In this document: positions 36,192 to 45,321 of the stretch, in pieces
How positions within the stretch are numbered: position 1 is the first letter of the stretch
How the letters are laid out: each line of letters opens with the position of its first letter
Assembly: GCA_016286035.1 (NCBI GenBank)
Contig: JAEERY010000020.1
Coordinates: 180,020-244,019, forward strand
Direction: 5' to 3'
DNA from: Lachnospiraceae bacterium
GTDB taxonomy: Bacteria; Bacillota; Clostridia; Lachnospirales; Lachnospiraceae
Length of the DNA: 64,000 nt
Position numbers and translations under genes: made by a program
The notes under the pieces: generated by a model
Seen by the model: the letters and a program-made list of their open reading frames with translations, nothing else
What the model was told of the DNA's origin: nothing
Databases searched by the model: none

Positions 36192-38006
36192 TTGAAGATA
36201 AAAGTATCTGACTATATTGCACAATTTATGGTTGAGCATGGTGTTGAGCATGTATTTACTGTGACCGGTGGAGGTGCCATGCATCTTAACGATTCTTTTG
36301 GACATAAGGAAGGACTTAAGTGCATATACAACCATCATGAACAGGCCTGCTCAATAGCTGCGGAAGGATATGCCAGATTGACAGATAAAGTAGCATTGGT
36401 ATGTGTGACTTCAGGTCCCGGTGGAACAAATGCGATAACCGGAGTTATAGGGGGATGGCAGGATTCCATTCCTATGTTCATAGTATCAGGGCAGGTAAAA
36501 AGAGAAACAACCACATGGGCTACAGATGTTCCGCTTCGTCAGTTGGGTGATCAGGAGTTTCAAATAGCCGATGTGGCCAAGCATATGACAAAATATGCGG
36601 TAATGATAACAGAACCTAAGGATATAAGATATCATCTTGAGAAAGCCTGGTATCTGTGTAACAACGGAAGAAAGGGACCTGTATGGCTGGATATACCACT
36701 TGATGTACAGGCGGCTATAGTAGAAACCGATGAATTGAGGACATACGATTCTGCTGAAGATTGTAAAGAAGTACCGGTTTATGATAAATCACTAACAAAA
36801 CAGATTTTGGAAAAGATAAAAGAAGCAAAACGGCCGGTTATACTTGTGGGAACCGGAGTACGTCTTGCCGGGGCATATGAATTGTTGCATAAGGTTGTAG
36901 AAGGATTAAAGATACCGGTTGTTACGGCATGGAATGCACATGATCTTATGGCTGATGATGATCCATGCTATGTTGGAAGACCTGGAAGCGTCGGAACCAG
37001 AGGAGGCAATTTCGTTATACAGAATGCTGATCTGCTTATAGTATTTGGTTGTCGCATGAATATCCGAATGATCACTTATAACTATAAGTGTTTTGCGAAG
37101 AATGCATACAAGATAGTTGTTGATATAGATGAAGCAGAGTTAAGGAAACCTACTGTTAAAGTAGATATGCCGGTTCATGCAAATCTTAAAGATGTATTAG
37201 AAGATATAAATCATGCGTTAAATGATTCAGACTTAAATGAAGGACAACACTTATTAGAAAAAAAGGAATGGCTAAAATGGTGCAGAGATATAAATGACAA
37301 GTATCCGGCAACATTACCGAAATATTCTCAAAATGACAAACCTTTGAATCCTTATTACTTTATTGATGTATTTAGTAAATCCTGGTCCGATAAAGAAAGA
37401 GTAATATGTGGAAATGGAGGTGCGTGTGTTATCACATTCCAGGCGGCTCATATAAAGAATGGCCAGAGATTATTCACTAATTCGGGATGTGCTGCTATGG
37501 GATACGGTTTTCCGGCATCCATTGGTTGTGCTGTAGCTGAGAAAAGCAACAGAGTCATATGTATAGATGGTGATGGAAGTTTTCAGATGAATATTCAGGA
37601 ACTCCAGACAGTCGTATATAACAAACTGAACCTTAAGATAGTTATATTGAATAACAATGGATACCATTCTATACGTCAGACACAGAACAATCTTTTTGAT
37701 CCTCCGCTTGTTGGTGTGTGTGATGGAAATGGTATAAGTTTCCCGGATATGGAAAAGATTGCATATGCATATGGAATACCGTATGTAAGAATTGATTCAA
37801 CAACAAGTATTGAATCAGGTCTTCAAAATGTGTACAACACAGGTGGACCGGTTATCTGTGAAGTTATAGTTGACGAGAAACAGAACTTTGAACCGAAACT
37901 GTCGTCAAAGCGACTTCCTGATGGGACTATGGTATCACCTGAGATAGATGACATGTATCCGTTTCTGGATAGAGAAGAGTATGACAGGAATCACATATTA
38001 ATGTGA
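36192..38006 (+). CDS. Acetolactate-synthase-like thiamine-diphosphate enzyme, copy 1
   Basis: 604 residues, three-domain TPP enzyme. The N-terminal PYR domain has HVFTVTGGGAMHLNDSF and NHHEQACSIAAEGYARLTDKVALVCVTSGPGGTNAITG with the activating Glu. The middle domain has VVTAWNAHDLMADDDP, and the C-terminal TPP-binding domain has IDGDGSFQMNIQELQTVVYNKLNLKIVILNNNGYHS (GDG...NN motif). Relatives in O-antigen loci, such as YerE, add two-carbon units to 4-keto sugars. Housekeeping IlvB is less likely given the setting beside the aldolase. It uses TTG 36192 with GGAG at 36181-36184. A 206-base gap follows. Confidence 0.87.
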   Translation: MKIKVSDYIAQFMVEHGVEHVFTVTGGGAMHLNDSFGHKEGLKCIYNHHEQACSIAAEGYARLTDKVALVCVTSGPGGTNAITGVIGGWQDSIPMFIVSGQVKRETTTWATDVPLRQLGDQEFQIADVAKHMTKYAVMITEPKDIRYHLEKAWYLCNNGRKGPVWLDIPLDVQAAIVETDELRTYDSAEDCKEVPVYDKSLTKQILEKIKEAKRPVILVGTGVRLAGAYELLHKVVEGLKIPVVTAWNAHDLMADDDPCYVGRPGSVGTRGGNFVIQNADLLIVFGCRMNIRMITYNYKCFAKNAYKIVVDIDEAELRKPTVKVDMPVHANLKDVLEDINHALNDSDLNEGQHLLEKKEWLKWCRDINDKYPATLPKYSQNDKPLNPYYFIDVFSKSWSDKERVICGNGGACVITFQAAHIKNGQRLFTNSGCAAMGYGFPASIGCAVAEKSNRVICIDGDGSFQMNIQELQTVVYNKLNLKIVILNNNGYHSIRQTQNNLFDPPLVGVCDGNGISFPDMEKIAYAYGIPYVRIDSTTSIESGLQNVYNTGGPVICEVIVDEKQNFEPKLSSKRLPDGTMVSPEIDDMYPFLDREEYDRNHILM

Positions 38007-38212
38007 GAATAGTATATGATGGAAACTATTTGATTTAGCAGGTATAGATGAATAGAAGAATACGGAAACAATATAATATTTAATAGAAGCTAGATACGAT
38101 AATTATTTAGCATATATATTTGTTGAATTAATGGAAATACTATGGTGGGAATTTGGCATTTAATTTCTAACGCATAATAAAATATATTGAATTCTTTTAA
38201 GAGGTATAGTTT
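38007..38212 (+). other. AT-rich intergenic gap marking a composition change
   Basis: 206 bases without a supportable gene, the longest gap in the + strand cluster. From here to about 52.4 kb the sequence is visibly richer in A+T than before. No terminator with a strong stem, repeat or mobile-element remnant is seen. It holds the candidate promoter at 38153-38180 and the RBS AGAGG before ATG 38213. It may be the junction of an acquired cassette. Confidence 0.6.
38153..38180 (+). promoter_or_regulatory. Weak candidate promoter for the AT-rich block
   Basis: TTGGCA (38153-38158) and TAATAA (38175-38180) with a 16-base spacer, 33 bases upstream of the MBOAT start. The -35 is good and the -10 poor, and AT-rich sequence produces such matches by chance. 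Confidence 0.25.
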
Positions 38213-39583
38213 ATGTTGTTCAACCAGGGGCAATTTTTGGTGTTTATGCCGTTGTTTTTGATTCTATATTATCTATTTCCGCAAAAAGCACAAAAAACAG
38301 TTTTGATTCTGGGATGCATATACTTTGCTTTTTGTCAAGGTTTAATTGCGTTATGTGCTATCTTTCTAACTACAATACTCACATTCTTTTTTTCTAGAAT
38401 AGTTAACAAGAATAGAAATCTATTAAAGCAATTGTCATATGGAATGATTATCATTCTTGTGTGTATGTTAGTTCTATGTAGACTAAGATTTTTCACCCCA
38501 TTAGGTATGTCATTTTATTTACTGAGAATCATAGCATATGTTATCGATGTTAAAAAAGGTCAAGATCCAGAGTTAAGATTAGATAACATTTTTCTAATAG
38601 TTGCTTTTTTCCCGATATTACCTGCGGGACCAATAGAGAGACGGGAAAACTTGATACGACAGATGGCATTTCCAAAATATTGGAATCCTCAAAGAGCGTA
38701 TTACGGTGGGATAATACTTCTGATAGGGTATTCTATGAAGTATATAATTGCTGACAGATTAGCAGTGATTGTAGACAAAGTTTTTATGGATTACTTAACC
38801 TATTCAGGCAGTATATGTTTGCTCATAGCGTTTGTTTATTCAGTTCAGATTTACTGTGACTTTGCGGGTTATAGTTATATAGCAATAGGATTGTGTGAAC
38901 TGATGGGGGTAAGTATAACTGAGAATTTTACCAGACCTTATTTTTCTTTAACTATTAAAGAGTTTTGGAGAAGATGGCATATAAGCTTGAGCCAATGGCT
39001 TAGAGACTATATCTATATTCCGTTAGGAGGGAATAAGAAAGGGGTTATAAGGCAATATATAAGTATTTTGGTTACTTTTATGATTAGTGGATTTTGGCAT
39101 GGGAGCGGCAGTCATTTTATAGTTTGGGGACTATTACATGGGTTTTATCAGATTATAGAGAACTGTTTTCAAAAAGCAAAAATGTATTTTGGCTTAACAA
39201 ACACTCCTAAATTTCTAAAATCTATAGTCGTATTTTTATGTGTTGTATTTGCATGGATATTTTTTAGAGCACCTACCACAGGAGATGCATATAATTTTGT
39301 AATGCATATTTGCAATGAATTTAGAATAGGAGATTTGGGGTCGCAGATATTGAATTTGGGATGGGGGAGAATGCAAATTGTAGGTCTTCTAATATCTATA
39401 GTTATCCTTTTTGTTATAGAGTGGTTAATAGAACGAGGAAGCCTATCTTTAACTAAGTTTTTTCTGTATCCATTGTGGATTCGAACGATGATTTGTTATG
39501 GCTTGATGATTGAGATAGTTATCTGTTTAGTTCAGTGCTATGGTATGCAACAAAAAGCAAATTTTATCTATGCAGGATTTTAA
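38213..39583 (+). CDS. MBOAT-family O-acyltransferase (copy 3)
   Basis: 456 residues, polytopic. FFTPLGMSFYLLRIIAYVIDV, FFPILPAGPIERRENL, YCDFAGYSYIAIGLCELMGV, FWRRWHISLSQWLRDYIYIPLGGNKKG and the catalytic MISGFWHGSGSHFIVWGLLHG are all present. It is shorter than the other two copies in the window and in a more AT-rich style. It is paired with an SGNH-like gene four bases downstream. Expected to move an acyl group from a cytoplasmic donor to an extracytoplasmic glycan; no ACP gene lies within this block. Confidence 0.93.
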   Translation: MLFNQGQFLVFMPLFLILYYLFPQKAQKTVLILGCIYFAFCQGLIALCAIFLTTILTFFFSRIVNKNRNLLKQLSYGMIIILVCMLVLCRLRFFTPLGMSFYLLRIIAYVIDVKKGQDPELRLDNIFLIVAFFPILPAGPIERRENLIRQMAFPKYWNPQRAYYGGIILLIGYSMKYIIADRLAVIVDKVFMDYLTYSGSICLLIAFVYSVQIYCDFAGYSYIAIGLCELMGVSITENFTRPYFSLTIKEFWRRWHISLSQWLRDYIYIPLGGNKKGVIRQYISILVTFMISGFWHGSGSHFIVWGLLHGFYQIIENCFQKAKMYFGLTNTPKFLKSIVVFLCVVFAWIFFRAPTTGDAYNFVMHICNEFRIGDLGSQILNLGWGRMQIVGLLISIVILFVIEWLIERGSLSLTKFFLYPLWIRTMICYGLMIEIVICLVQCYGMQQKANFIYAGF

Positions 39584-39587
39584 TATT

Positions 39588-40535
39588 ATGAAGTCAAAAA
39601 ATGCTTTATTAGTTTTCGTGTTTTGGATAGGCTTTGTAGTGATTCTTTTATTGGTGGATCTGGTATCACTTTCAAAACGTGGCGATGAGGTTTTAGGAAG
39701 GATATTCTTTTCAACAGGCTATAAAGAGTTGGGGTCTTCTGAAATTTGTCCCGCTATAATATCAACAGAGAAGGCCAATGGATATACAAAACTGATTATT
39801 GGTGATTCAGTATGTCACCAAGTATTTAATGGTTTTCAAGAAGAAAATGCAGATTATTTGTTTTTGGGAACTAATCAGGCCATTACCATCGATGGTCAAT
39901 ACATTTTAGCTAAAAGCTTTATAGTCAATCATGAAAATGTTTCAGATATATATTTAATAGTTTTACCAACTAGTTTTAAAGGAGACTCTTGTAGTGAATT
40001 AAGTTATAGTTATTTAGTTGAACCTTTTGGGAAAATGGGTAAGTTGGATTATCTTTCTGAAGATACGATAAAAAGAATGAAAGACTATTATGGGAGTATA
40101 TTTTTAAAAAAATCAATTATAAGATTTGTTGATGGTTCTTCAATCAATAACAAACTCTTTTTATTTCATAATCAGAAAAAACATTCAAACGAGATCAGTT
40201 CTTATAAAGCTTTGAGTGATGAGGCAAGGTTTTATATTATCAGATTATGGGAAGAATGCGAAAATGAAGGGATAGAATTTCACATATTATCGAGTCCAAT
40301 ATGTAGATCATTAGCTAATGAGGCTTCCATAGATGAATTGTATGGTGAAATAAGAAATACGGATTTAGAACCTATTTTTGAAAAATATTTTTTAAGTATA
40401 TCTTACTATCCGCAAGAGTTGTTTAGTGATGGCATACATTTTAAACAAGAATACGCAACAAAAGACAACTTAAAAACATATATATATGATTTACAAAAAA
40501 AGTCAGGTGAATTAGAAGGATTGTTAGTCGAGTGA
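39588..40535 (+). CDS. SGNH-like membrane-anchored partner of MBOAT copy 3
   Basis: 315 residues. The first helix is residues about 6-26 (ALLVFVFWIGFVVILLLVDLV), followed by an extracytoplasmic domain with YTKLIIGDSVCHQVFNGF (GDS serine block) and LFSDGIHFKQEYATKDN (Asp-x2-His block V), so it carries the SGNH catalytic elements. ATG 39588 is chosen, four bases after the MBOAT stop; an upstream in-frame ATG at 39540 lies inside the MBOAT gene. It is probably the acyl-accepting/transferring partner, as in the two other MBOAT pairs. Confidence 0.75.
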   Translation: MKSKNALLVFVFWIGFVVILLLVDLVSLSKRGDEVLGRIFFSTGYKELGSSEICPAIISTEKANGYTKLIIGDSVCHQVFNGFQEENADYLFLGTNQAITIDGQYILAKSFIVNHENVSDIYLIVLPTSFKGDSCSELSYSYLVEPFGKMGKLDYLSEDTIKRMKDYYGSIFLKKSIIRFVDGSSINNKLFLFHNQKKHSNEISSYKALSDEARFYIIRLWEECENEGIEFHILSSPICRSLANEASIDELYGEIRNTDLEPIFEKYFLSISYYPQELFSDGIHFKQEYATKDNLKTYIYDLQKKSGELEGLLVE

Positions 40536-40707
40536 ATGGTTGGTTAACTTGAGATTTATAGTAAACCGGAGAATTATGATGTCTTTAATGTGTTACTTGA
40601 ACTAAAGTGGAGATGAAACAAGCATGCATCGTATCAGATGCTATAGTAGCTGATAATATACATTCTGTGAACGAGTCCTTCTTTTGAGAGTTGTGGGTTT
40701 GTCAATA
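40536..40707 (+). other. Intergenic gap with a possible gene remnant
   Basis: 172 bases without a convincing gene. A 24-codon open frame at 40613-40687 (MKQACIVSDAIVADNIHS...) has GGAG directly against its ATG, too close for good initiation. It could be the leftover 5' end of a deleted gene. No terminator or promoter is evident. Confidence 0.4.
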
Positions 40708-41730
40708 ATGAAAGAAAACATATCTTGGGAGTTATACGAAAGATACAATTATATAATCAGATATCTGAAATATCGAAGAAATCAAGTGGCAGAGAAAGTA
40801 TGTGGACATGAATATTGGCCATTGCCAAATTATGAGGCAGGGAAAAAACTTTTGTCATTGAAAAAAACTAATGAATTGATAGGGGAATATATCGAAATCG
40901 GAAATCCAGCTTGGGTAGGTCGCATGGGCGGAACAGAGATGAATATGATCTTCGAGGTTCTGAAGCATCGATTCCATCCGGAATATGATAATCGAGCTCA
41001 TGCAGTAGAATGTTTGTGTGAATTGTCTGGTTTTTTTCCAAATGATATTGAAATGGGCGACAGATTCGTTGATCTGATGTTGAGTTGTTGTGGAGATATT
41101 GATCTGCAGGCCGCCTGGGGAAGGTATATGGCAGATTTTATATACAAAAAATATCAGAAGAACACTATCCTTACGGGACTAGATAGGATTGAGCCTTGGA
41201 ATATGTATAAAAGCAGATCATCAGTATTGCCATGGAGTCATGCATTAAAAGGGAAAAAGGTCCTTGTTATACATCCTTTTGCTGAATCGATAGAGAGACA
41301 GTATTTAGAAAACAGAACTAGGATTTTCAAAAACATATATGATGCGGATAATATCTTGCCAGAATTTGAACTTCATACTATAAAGGCTGTCCAGACATTA
41401 GCAGGTGAGAAAGACGCGCGGTTTAAAGACTGGTTTGAAGCATTGGACTGGATGACGGAGGAATGTAGAACAAAAGTATTTGATGTCGCGATAATTGGAT
41501 GTGGAGCATATGGATATCCTTTGGCATCAAGAATCAAGGCCATGGGGAAATGTGCAATTCACCTTGCGGGAGCGACGCAGCTTTTATTTGGAATAACTGG
41601 GAGGAGATGGGAAGTGGAACACATATATAAGGATTTTCGGGAGAACGTGATAAATGAGTACTGGATTAGACCAGATGCTAGAGAGAGTATAGTAAATAAA
41701 GATAAGGTTGAGGATGCCTGTTATTGGTGA
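40708..41730 (+). CDS. GT-D-fold-like putative glycosyltransferase
   Basis: About 340 residues, no membrane segment. PAWVGRMGGTEMNMIFEVLK in the first third is the glycine-rich region with D/E, resembling the DUF1792/GT-D fold enzymes (NPAWVGRxGGTE-type). KGKKVLVIHPFAESIERQY and FDVAIIGCGAYGYPLASRIKAMGKCAIHLAGATQLLFGI form a second conserved half. I recognise this as a conserved family of polysaccharide clusters rather than a characterised enzyme, so the transferase call is tentative. ATG 40708 is preferred over TTG 40684; the RBS is weak for both. Confidence 0.55.
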   Translation: MKENISWELYERYNYIIRYLKYRRNQVAEKVCGHEYWPLPNYEAGKKLLSLKKTNELIGEYIEIGNPAWVGRMGGTEMNMIFEVLKHRFHPEYDNRAHAVECLCELSGFFPNDIEMGDRFVDLMLSCCGDIDLQAAWGRYMADFIYKKYQKNTILTGLDRIEPWNMYKSRSSVLPWSHALKGKKVLVIHPFAESIERQYLENRTRIFKNIYDADNILPEFELHTIKAVQTLAGEKDARFKDWFEALDWMTEECRTKVFDVAIIGCGAYGYPLASRIKAMGKCAIHLAGATQLLFGITGRRWEVEHIYKDFRENVINEYWIRPDARESIVNKDKVEDACYW

Positions 41731-41752
41731 TTTGGATTGATTGGGGAAAAAG

Positions 41753-43516
41753 ATGCAAAATATTAAAACTTTCATCAGGATGTTCAAACAACTAAATGAG
41801 ATATTCACACAGAAAGAAAAGAGAAAGGCATTTATGATTGCTTTACTCTCTCTTATCAGTGCTTTTTTTGAGATGTTAGGAGTGAGTGCTATTTTACCGC
41901 TTGTATTAGCATTGTTACAGCCAGCTACATTAATGTCATATCCTAAGATTATTGCTGTACTTGATTTCTTGAAGATAGAGACCGAAAGAGGGATGATTCT
42001 GTTTGTTGGCATAGGCGTGATAATAATATATGTTATTAAGAATTTATATATTGTCATATTCAACGGGTATAGGTTGAGGTTCCGAAATCGCCTTGAGAAT
42101 AAACTAGCAATATTAATGTTAGATTCGTATATACACAGACCGTATACTTTTTTTCTTAGAGCAAACAGTGGTGAAATCATTAGAGGCGTAACTAATGATA
42201 ATGCTGCTGTGGTTACCGTATTGGATTCATATTGTGGACTCGTCAATGAAGGAGCAACCTGCATCATGATAGGTGTTGTTTTGGTGATGATTAATCCTTT
42301 AATGGCAATAACTGTGTTAGTATTGGCTGGAATGATATCGATTTTAACTGTTTTGATTCTCAAAAAGAAAGTTGCTCACTACGCGGTAGAAACAAGAGAA
42401 GCTTTTGCAGAAAGGTTCAAATGTGTAAATGAAACTATAAATGGAATAAAGGATATCAATGTCATGAGAAGGCAGGATGTCTTTTTAGATAGATTTTCCA
42501 AGATATCGTTTATAGCCTGTGAAAACAATACGAAATACCTGTGGACTTCAATGCTGCCAAGTCGTGTGATAGAGACGATTTTTCTAAGTGGTCTAATATT
42601 AATCATCTTAGCTTTGTATAAAGAAAATACGGACATGACTGTTATAGCAGCACAGTTTAGTGCATTGGCTGTAGCGGCGATTAGAATTTTGCCGGCTATA
42701 TCCAATATATCTGGATCTGTTAATGCCCTTGTATTCAACAGGCCTGCTTTTGAGAGCGCATATGATAATATAGTTAAAACTGGATTGAGATCAAAACACA
42801 TAGATAAGAAAAAAAATAGAGATGTATTAAATAAGGTTGAGTTACAAGAAACCGTAGTGATAAATAATATAAGATGGAAATATAGTGACGATCAACCAGA
42901 TATACTATCCGATTTGAATTTGCAGATAAAGAAAGGTGAATCAATTGGAATTATTGGTGAATCTGGGGCTGGAAAGACGACATTGGCGGATGTGATTTTG
43001 GGTATATTAGAGCCTCAAAGTGGAAAGGTTGAGGCAGACGGAAGAAGCATTTACGAAGAAGATACTGCATGGTGGAAAATGATAGGATATGTTCCGCAGA
43101 ATGTGTTCTTGCTCGATGATACAATCAAGAATAACATTCTTTTTGGAATAGCAGAAGAGGAACTTGATGAGGAGAGATTGGATTCTGCTATTGATAAAGC
43201 GCAGTTAAGAAATTTCGTGGAATCGCAGAAAGATGGTGTGGAAACTGTTTTAGGAGAGAGAGGAGTCAGAATATCAGGAGGTCAGAGACAAAGAATTGCA
43301 ATTGCTAGAGCGTTGTATTATGATCCAGATGTTTTGGTATTAGATGAAGCAACATCAGCATTGGATAATGAAACTGAAAATGCTGTGATAGATGCGATAA
43401 ATGCGTTGCAGGGAGAGAAAACGCTGATTATAATAGCTCATAGGTTATCTACAATTGAAAAATGTGATAAGATTGTCAGAATTGAGAATGGTAAAGCTAT
43501 TAGCGTTATGCAATGA
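41753..43516 (+). CDS. PglK/MsbA-like ABC exporter, copy 3
   Basis: 587 residues. Six-helix domain (EMLGVSAILPLVLALLQPAT in the first helices) plus ATPase with Walker A GESGAGKTT near residue 402, ISGGQRQRIAIARAL, VLVLDEATSALD and IIAHRLSTIEKCD. Same family as the copies at 22706 and 29693 but in the AT-rich style and more diverged, so probably acquired with this block rather than duplicated in place. ATG 41753 has GGGG at 41743-41746, spaced by 6. A 72-base gap with no recognised element follows. Confidence 0.9.
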   Translation: MQNIKTFIRMFKQLNEIFTQKEKRKAFMIALLSLISAFFEMLGVSAILPLVLALLQPATLMSYPKIIAVLDFLKIETERGMILFVGIGVIIIYVIKNLYIVIFNGYRLRFRNRLENKLAILMLDSYIHRPYTFFLRANSGEIIRGVTNDNAAVVTVLDSYCGLVNEGATCIMIGVVLVMINPLMAITVLVLAGMISILTVLILKKKVAHYAVETREAFAERFKCVNETINGIKDINVMRRQDVFLDRFSKISFIACENNTKYLWTSMLPSRVIETIFLSGLILIILALYKENTDMTVIAAQFSALAVAAIRILPAISNISGSVNALVFNRPAFESAYDNIVKTGLRSKHIDKKKNRDVLNKVELQETVVINNIRWKYSDDQPDILSDLNLQIKKGESIGIIGESGAGKTTLADVILGILEPQSGKVEADGRSIYEEDTAWWKMIGYVPQNVFLLDDTIKNNILFGIAEEELDEERLDSAIDKAQLRNFVESQKDGVETVLGERGVRISGGQRQRIAIARALYYDPDVLVLDEATSALDNETENAVIDAINALQGEKTLIIIAHRLSTIEKCDKIVRIENGKAISVMQ

Positions 43517-43588
43517 TAACAAACTTAAAAATGTGAAATTGGTACGATAGTGTAATAAAGGAATTTAAAGAGTAAGGTTTAGCACCAC

Positions 43589-44590
43589 ATGAAGAAAATA
43601 CGAATAAAAATGGTTGATTGGTATCCGGGATATGATCCTGAAAAAGATGATTTAACTAGGATACTAAAAGAACGTTATGAAGTAGAATACACAGATAATC
43701 CGGATTATTTGATATGCGGAGTATATGGAGAAGTGTTAGGAAAGCATGCTTTGAAGTATGATGCAATAAGGATTTTTTTTACTGGAGAAGCGGTATCATC
43801 TAATTTCAATTATTATGATTACGCGGTGGGATTTGATGATATAACTTGGGGGGACAGGTATTTTAGAATGCCGTTATGCTGTTTGACATGTGATAGTAGG
43901 CGAAAAGAGTTAATTAAAGAGAAAGAAAACTTTAATGAAGAGGAGTTAAAACAAAAAGACTTATTTGCTAATTTCATTTATTCAAATAAATTTGGTTCTA
44001 AATATCGAGAGGAATTCTTTCGACTTTTGAGTTCATATAAGAATGTGGCTTCAGCCGGAGGATTCCTCAATAACATGGACGGTTATAGATGTGAAGATAA
44101 GATAGATTTTATGCGACGTTGTAAGTTTTCTATAGCGTTTGAGAATGGAATGTATAAAGGTTATACGACGGAGAAAATTGTTGATGCGTTTGCTGCACAT
44201 ACCATACCTATTTATTGGGGCAATCCAGACATTGGCAAGGACTTTGATGAGCGGTCATTTATTAATTGTCACAACTATAATTCATTTGACGAAGTAATAG
44301 AAATAGTAAAAGAATTAGATAGTAATGATGATCTTTATATTGAAATGATGCAAAGGAATCCGTTTGTTTACAGTTTTGATGAACGGCAAAAAGAATATGA
44401 AAACTTTCTATATAATATTTTTGATCAAGATGTTAATGATGCGTATAGGAGAAATCAATCTTTATTTGGCTCCAGACTAGAAAACGTCGAGAGAAAGAAA
44501 ATTCAATGTTATCCTGTATCACATATATATTCAAACAGAATAACAGACAGATTACATTTTTTATATGAAAGGGTAAGGACAAAACAATGA
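43589..44590 (+). CDS. Glycosyltransferase family 10 (fucosyltransferase-like)
   Basis: 333 residues. KKIRIKMVDWYPGYD and IRIFFTGEAVSSNFNYYDYAVGFD are the acceptor-side features. CKFSIAFENGMYKGYTTEKIVDAFAAHTIPIYWGNPDI is the GDP-fucose-binding signature of alpha-1,3/1,4-fucosyltransferases (FEN...TEKI...IPIYWG). It would use GDP-fucose in the cytoplasm; no GDP-fucose synthesis genes are in the window. The C-terminal region lacks an obvious heptad repeat. It overlaps the FkbM gene by 4 bases. Confidence 0.88.
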   Translation: MKKIRIKMVDWYPGYDPEKDDLTRILKERYEVEYTDNPDYLICGVYGEVLGKHALKYDAIRIFFTGEAVSSNFNYYDYAVGFDDITWGDRYFRMPLCCLTCDSRRKELIKEKENFNEEELKQKDLFANFIYSNKFGSKYREEFFRLLSSYKNVASAGGFLNNMDGYRCEDKIDFMRRCKFSIAFENGMYKGYTTEKIVDAFAAHTIPIYWGNPDIGKDFDERSFINCHNYNSFDEVIEIVKELDSNDDLYIEMMQRNPFVYSFDERQKEYENFLYNIFDQDVNDAYRRNQSLFGSRLENVERKKIQCYPVSHIYSNRITDRLHFLYERVRTKQ

Positions 44591-45321
44591 ATATTAGAGA
44601 ATTAGCGTGGAATATGTTGCCAGGATTTCTTAAGAAAATTAGACATACATGGGTATTAGGTAAAATCGGTCAGTATTCTGAAGATGACAACTTCCTGTAT
44701 GATTATAGAATTCTTAGTAGATTATATATGAATAGTTATTCTCAGCATGGACAGGATGCCTTTGTTTTCTATTTACTTTTTGGCGGGAAAAAAGAGGGTG
44801 TATTCCTTGACATTGGAGCAAACGACCCTATCGCGATAAGTAACACACTTTTGCTAGAAGAAAATGGGTGGTCAGGTTATGCGTTTGAGCCAATTAAACG
44901 CTTAGCTGATAAGTGGAGTGAAAGTCGAAAAACGCCTTGTTATAATATTGCTTTGGGGGCTGAAAAAAAGAAGGTGTTGTTTTCCGAAAGCCAATTGGAT
45001 TATTTAAGTGGTATAGGCGTTACGGATATGGTGGAGAGTCAGTATGAAATTCAACAGGATACTGTGACATCATTTCTTGTTGATAAAGGGATAAATAAAA
45101 TAGATGTAGCGTTTATTGATGTTGAAGGATATGAGATGGAGGTGCTTAAGGGTATAGATTTTGAAAAACTGGATATAAAATGCTTTTGTATAGAGAATAA
45201 CAGAAAAAGTGAAATCATCCCAGACAAAACCATGAGAAAATTCCTTATAGACAGAGGGTACAAATTGATTGCAAGGCTAACAATAGATGATGTTTTTGTA
45301 AAGTCGGATTTAATTAAATGA
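44587..45321 (+). CDS. FkbM-family methyltransferase
   Basis: 244 residues. SQHGQDAFVFYLLFGGKKEGVFLDIGANDP is the N-terminal SAM-binding signature, followed by GWSGYAFEPIKRLADKW and NKIDVAFIDVEGYEMEVLKGIDF, the classical FkbM set. These methylate sugar hydroxyls or related groups. It overlaps both neighbours by 4 bases (ATGA), so it is translated together with GT10 and the following GT-A gene; O-methylation of a fucose-containing unit is a reasonable guess. Confidence 0.88.
   Translation: MNIRELAWNMLPGFLKKIRHTWVLGKIGQYSEDDNFLYDYRILSRLYMNSYSQHGQDAFVFYLLFGGKKEGVFLDIGANDPIAISNTLLLEENGWSGYAFEPIKRLADKWSESRKTPCYNIALGAEKKKVLFSESQLDYLSGIGVTDMVESQYEIQQDTVTSFLVDKGINKIDVAFIDVEGYEMEVLKGIDFEKLDIKCFCIENNRKSEIIPDKTMRKFLIDRGYKLIARLTIDDVFVKSDLIK

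Noticed and set aside
40613..40687. 24-codon frame beginning MKQACIVSDAIVADNI
   Set aside because: GGAG directly abuts the ATG, and there is no family match; kept only as a possible remnant in the gap description.
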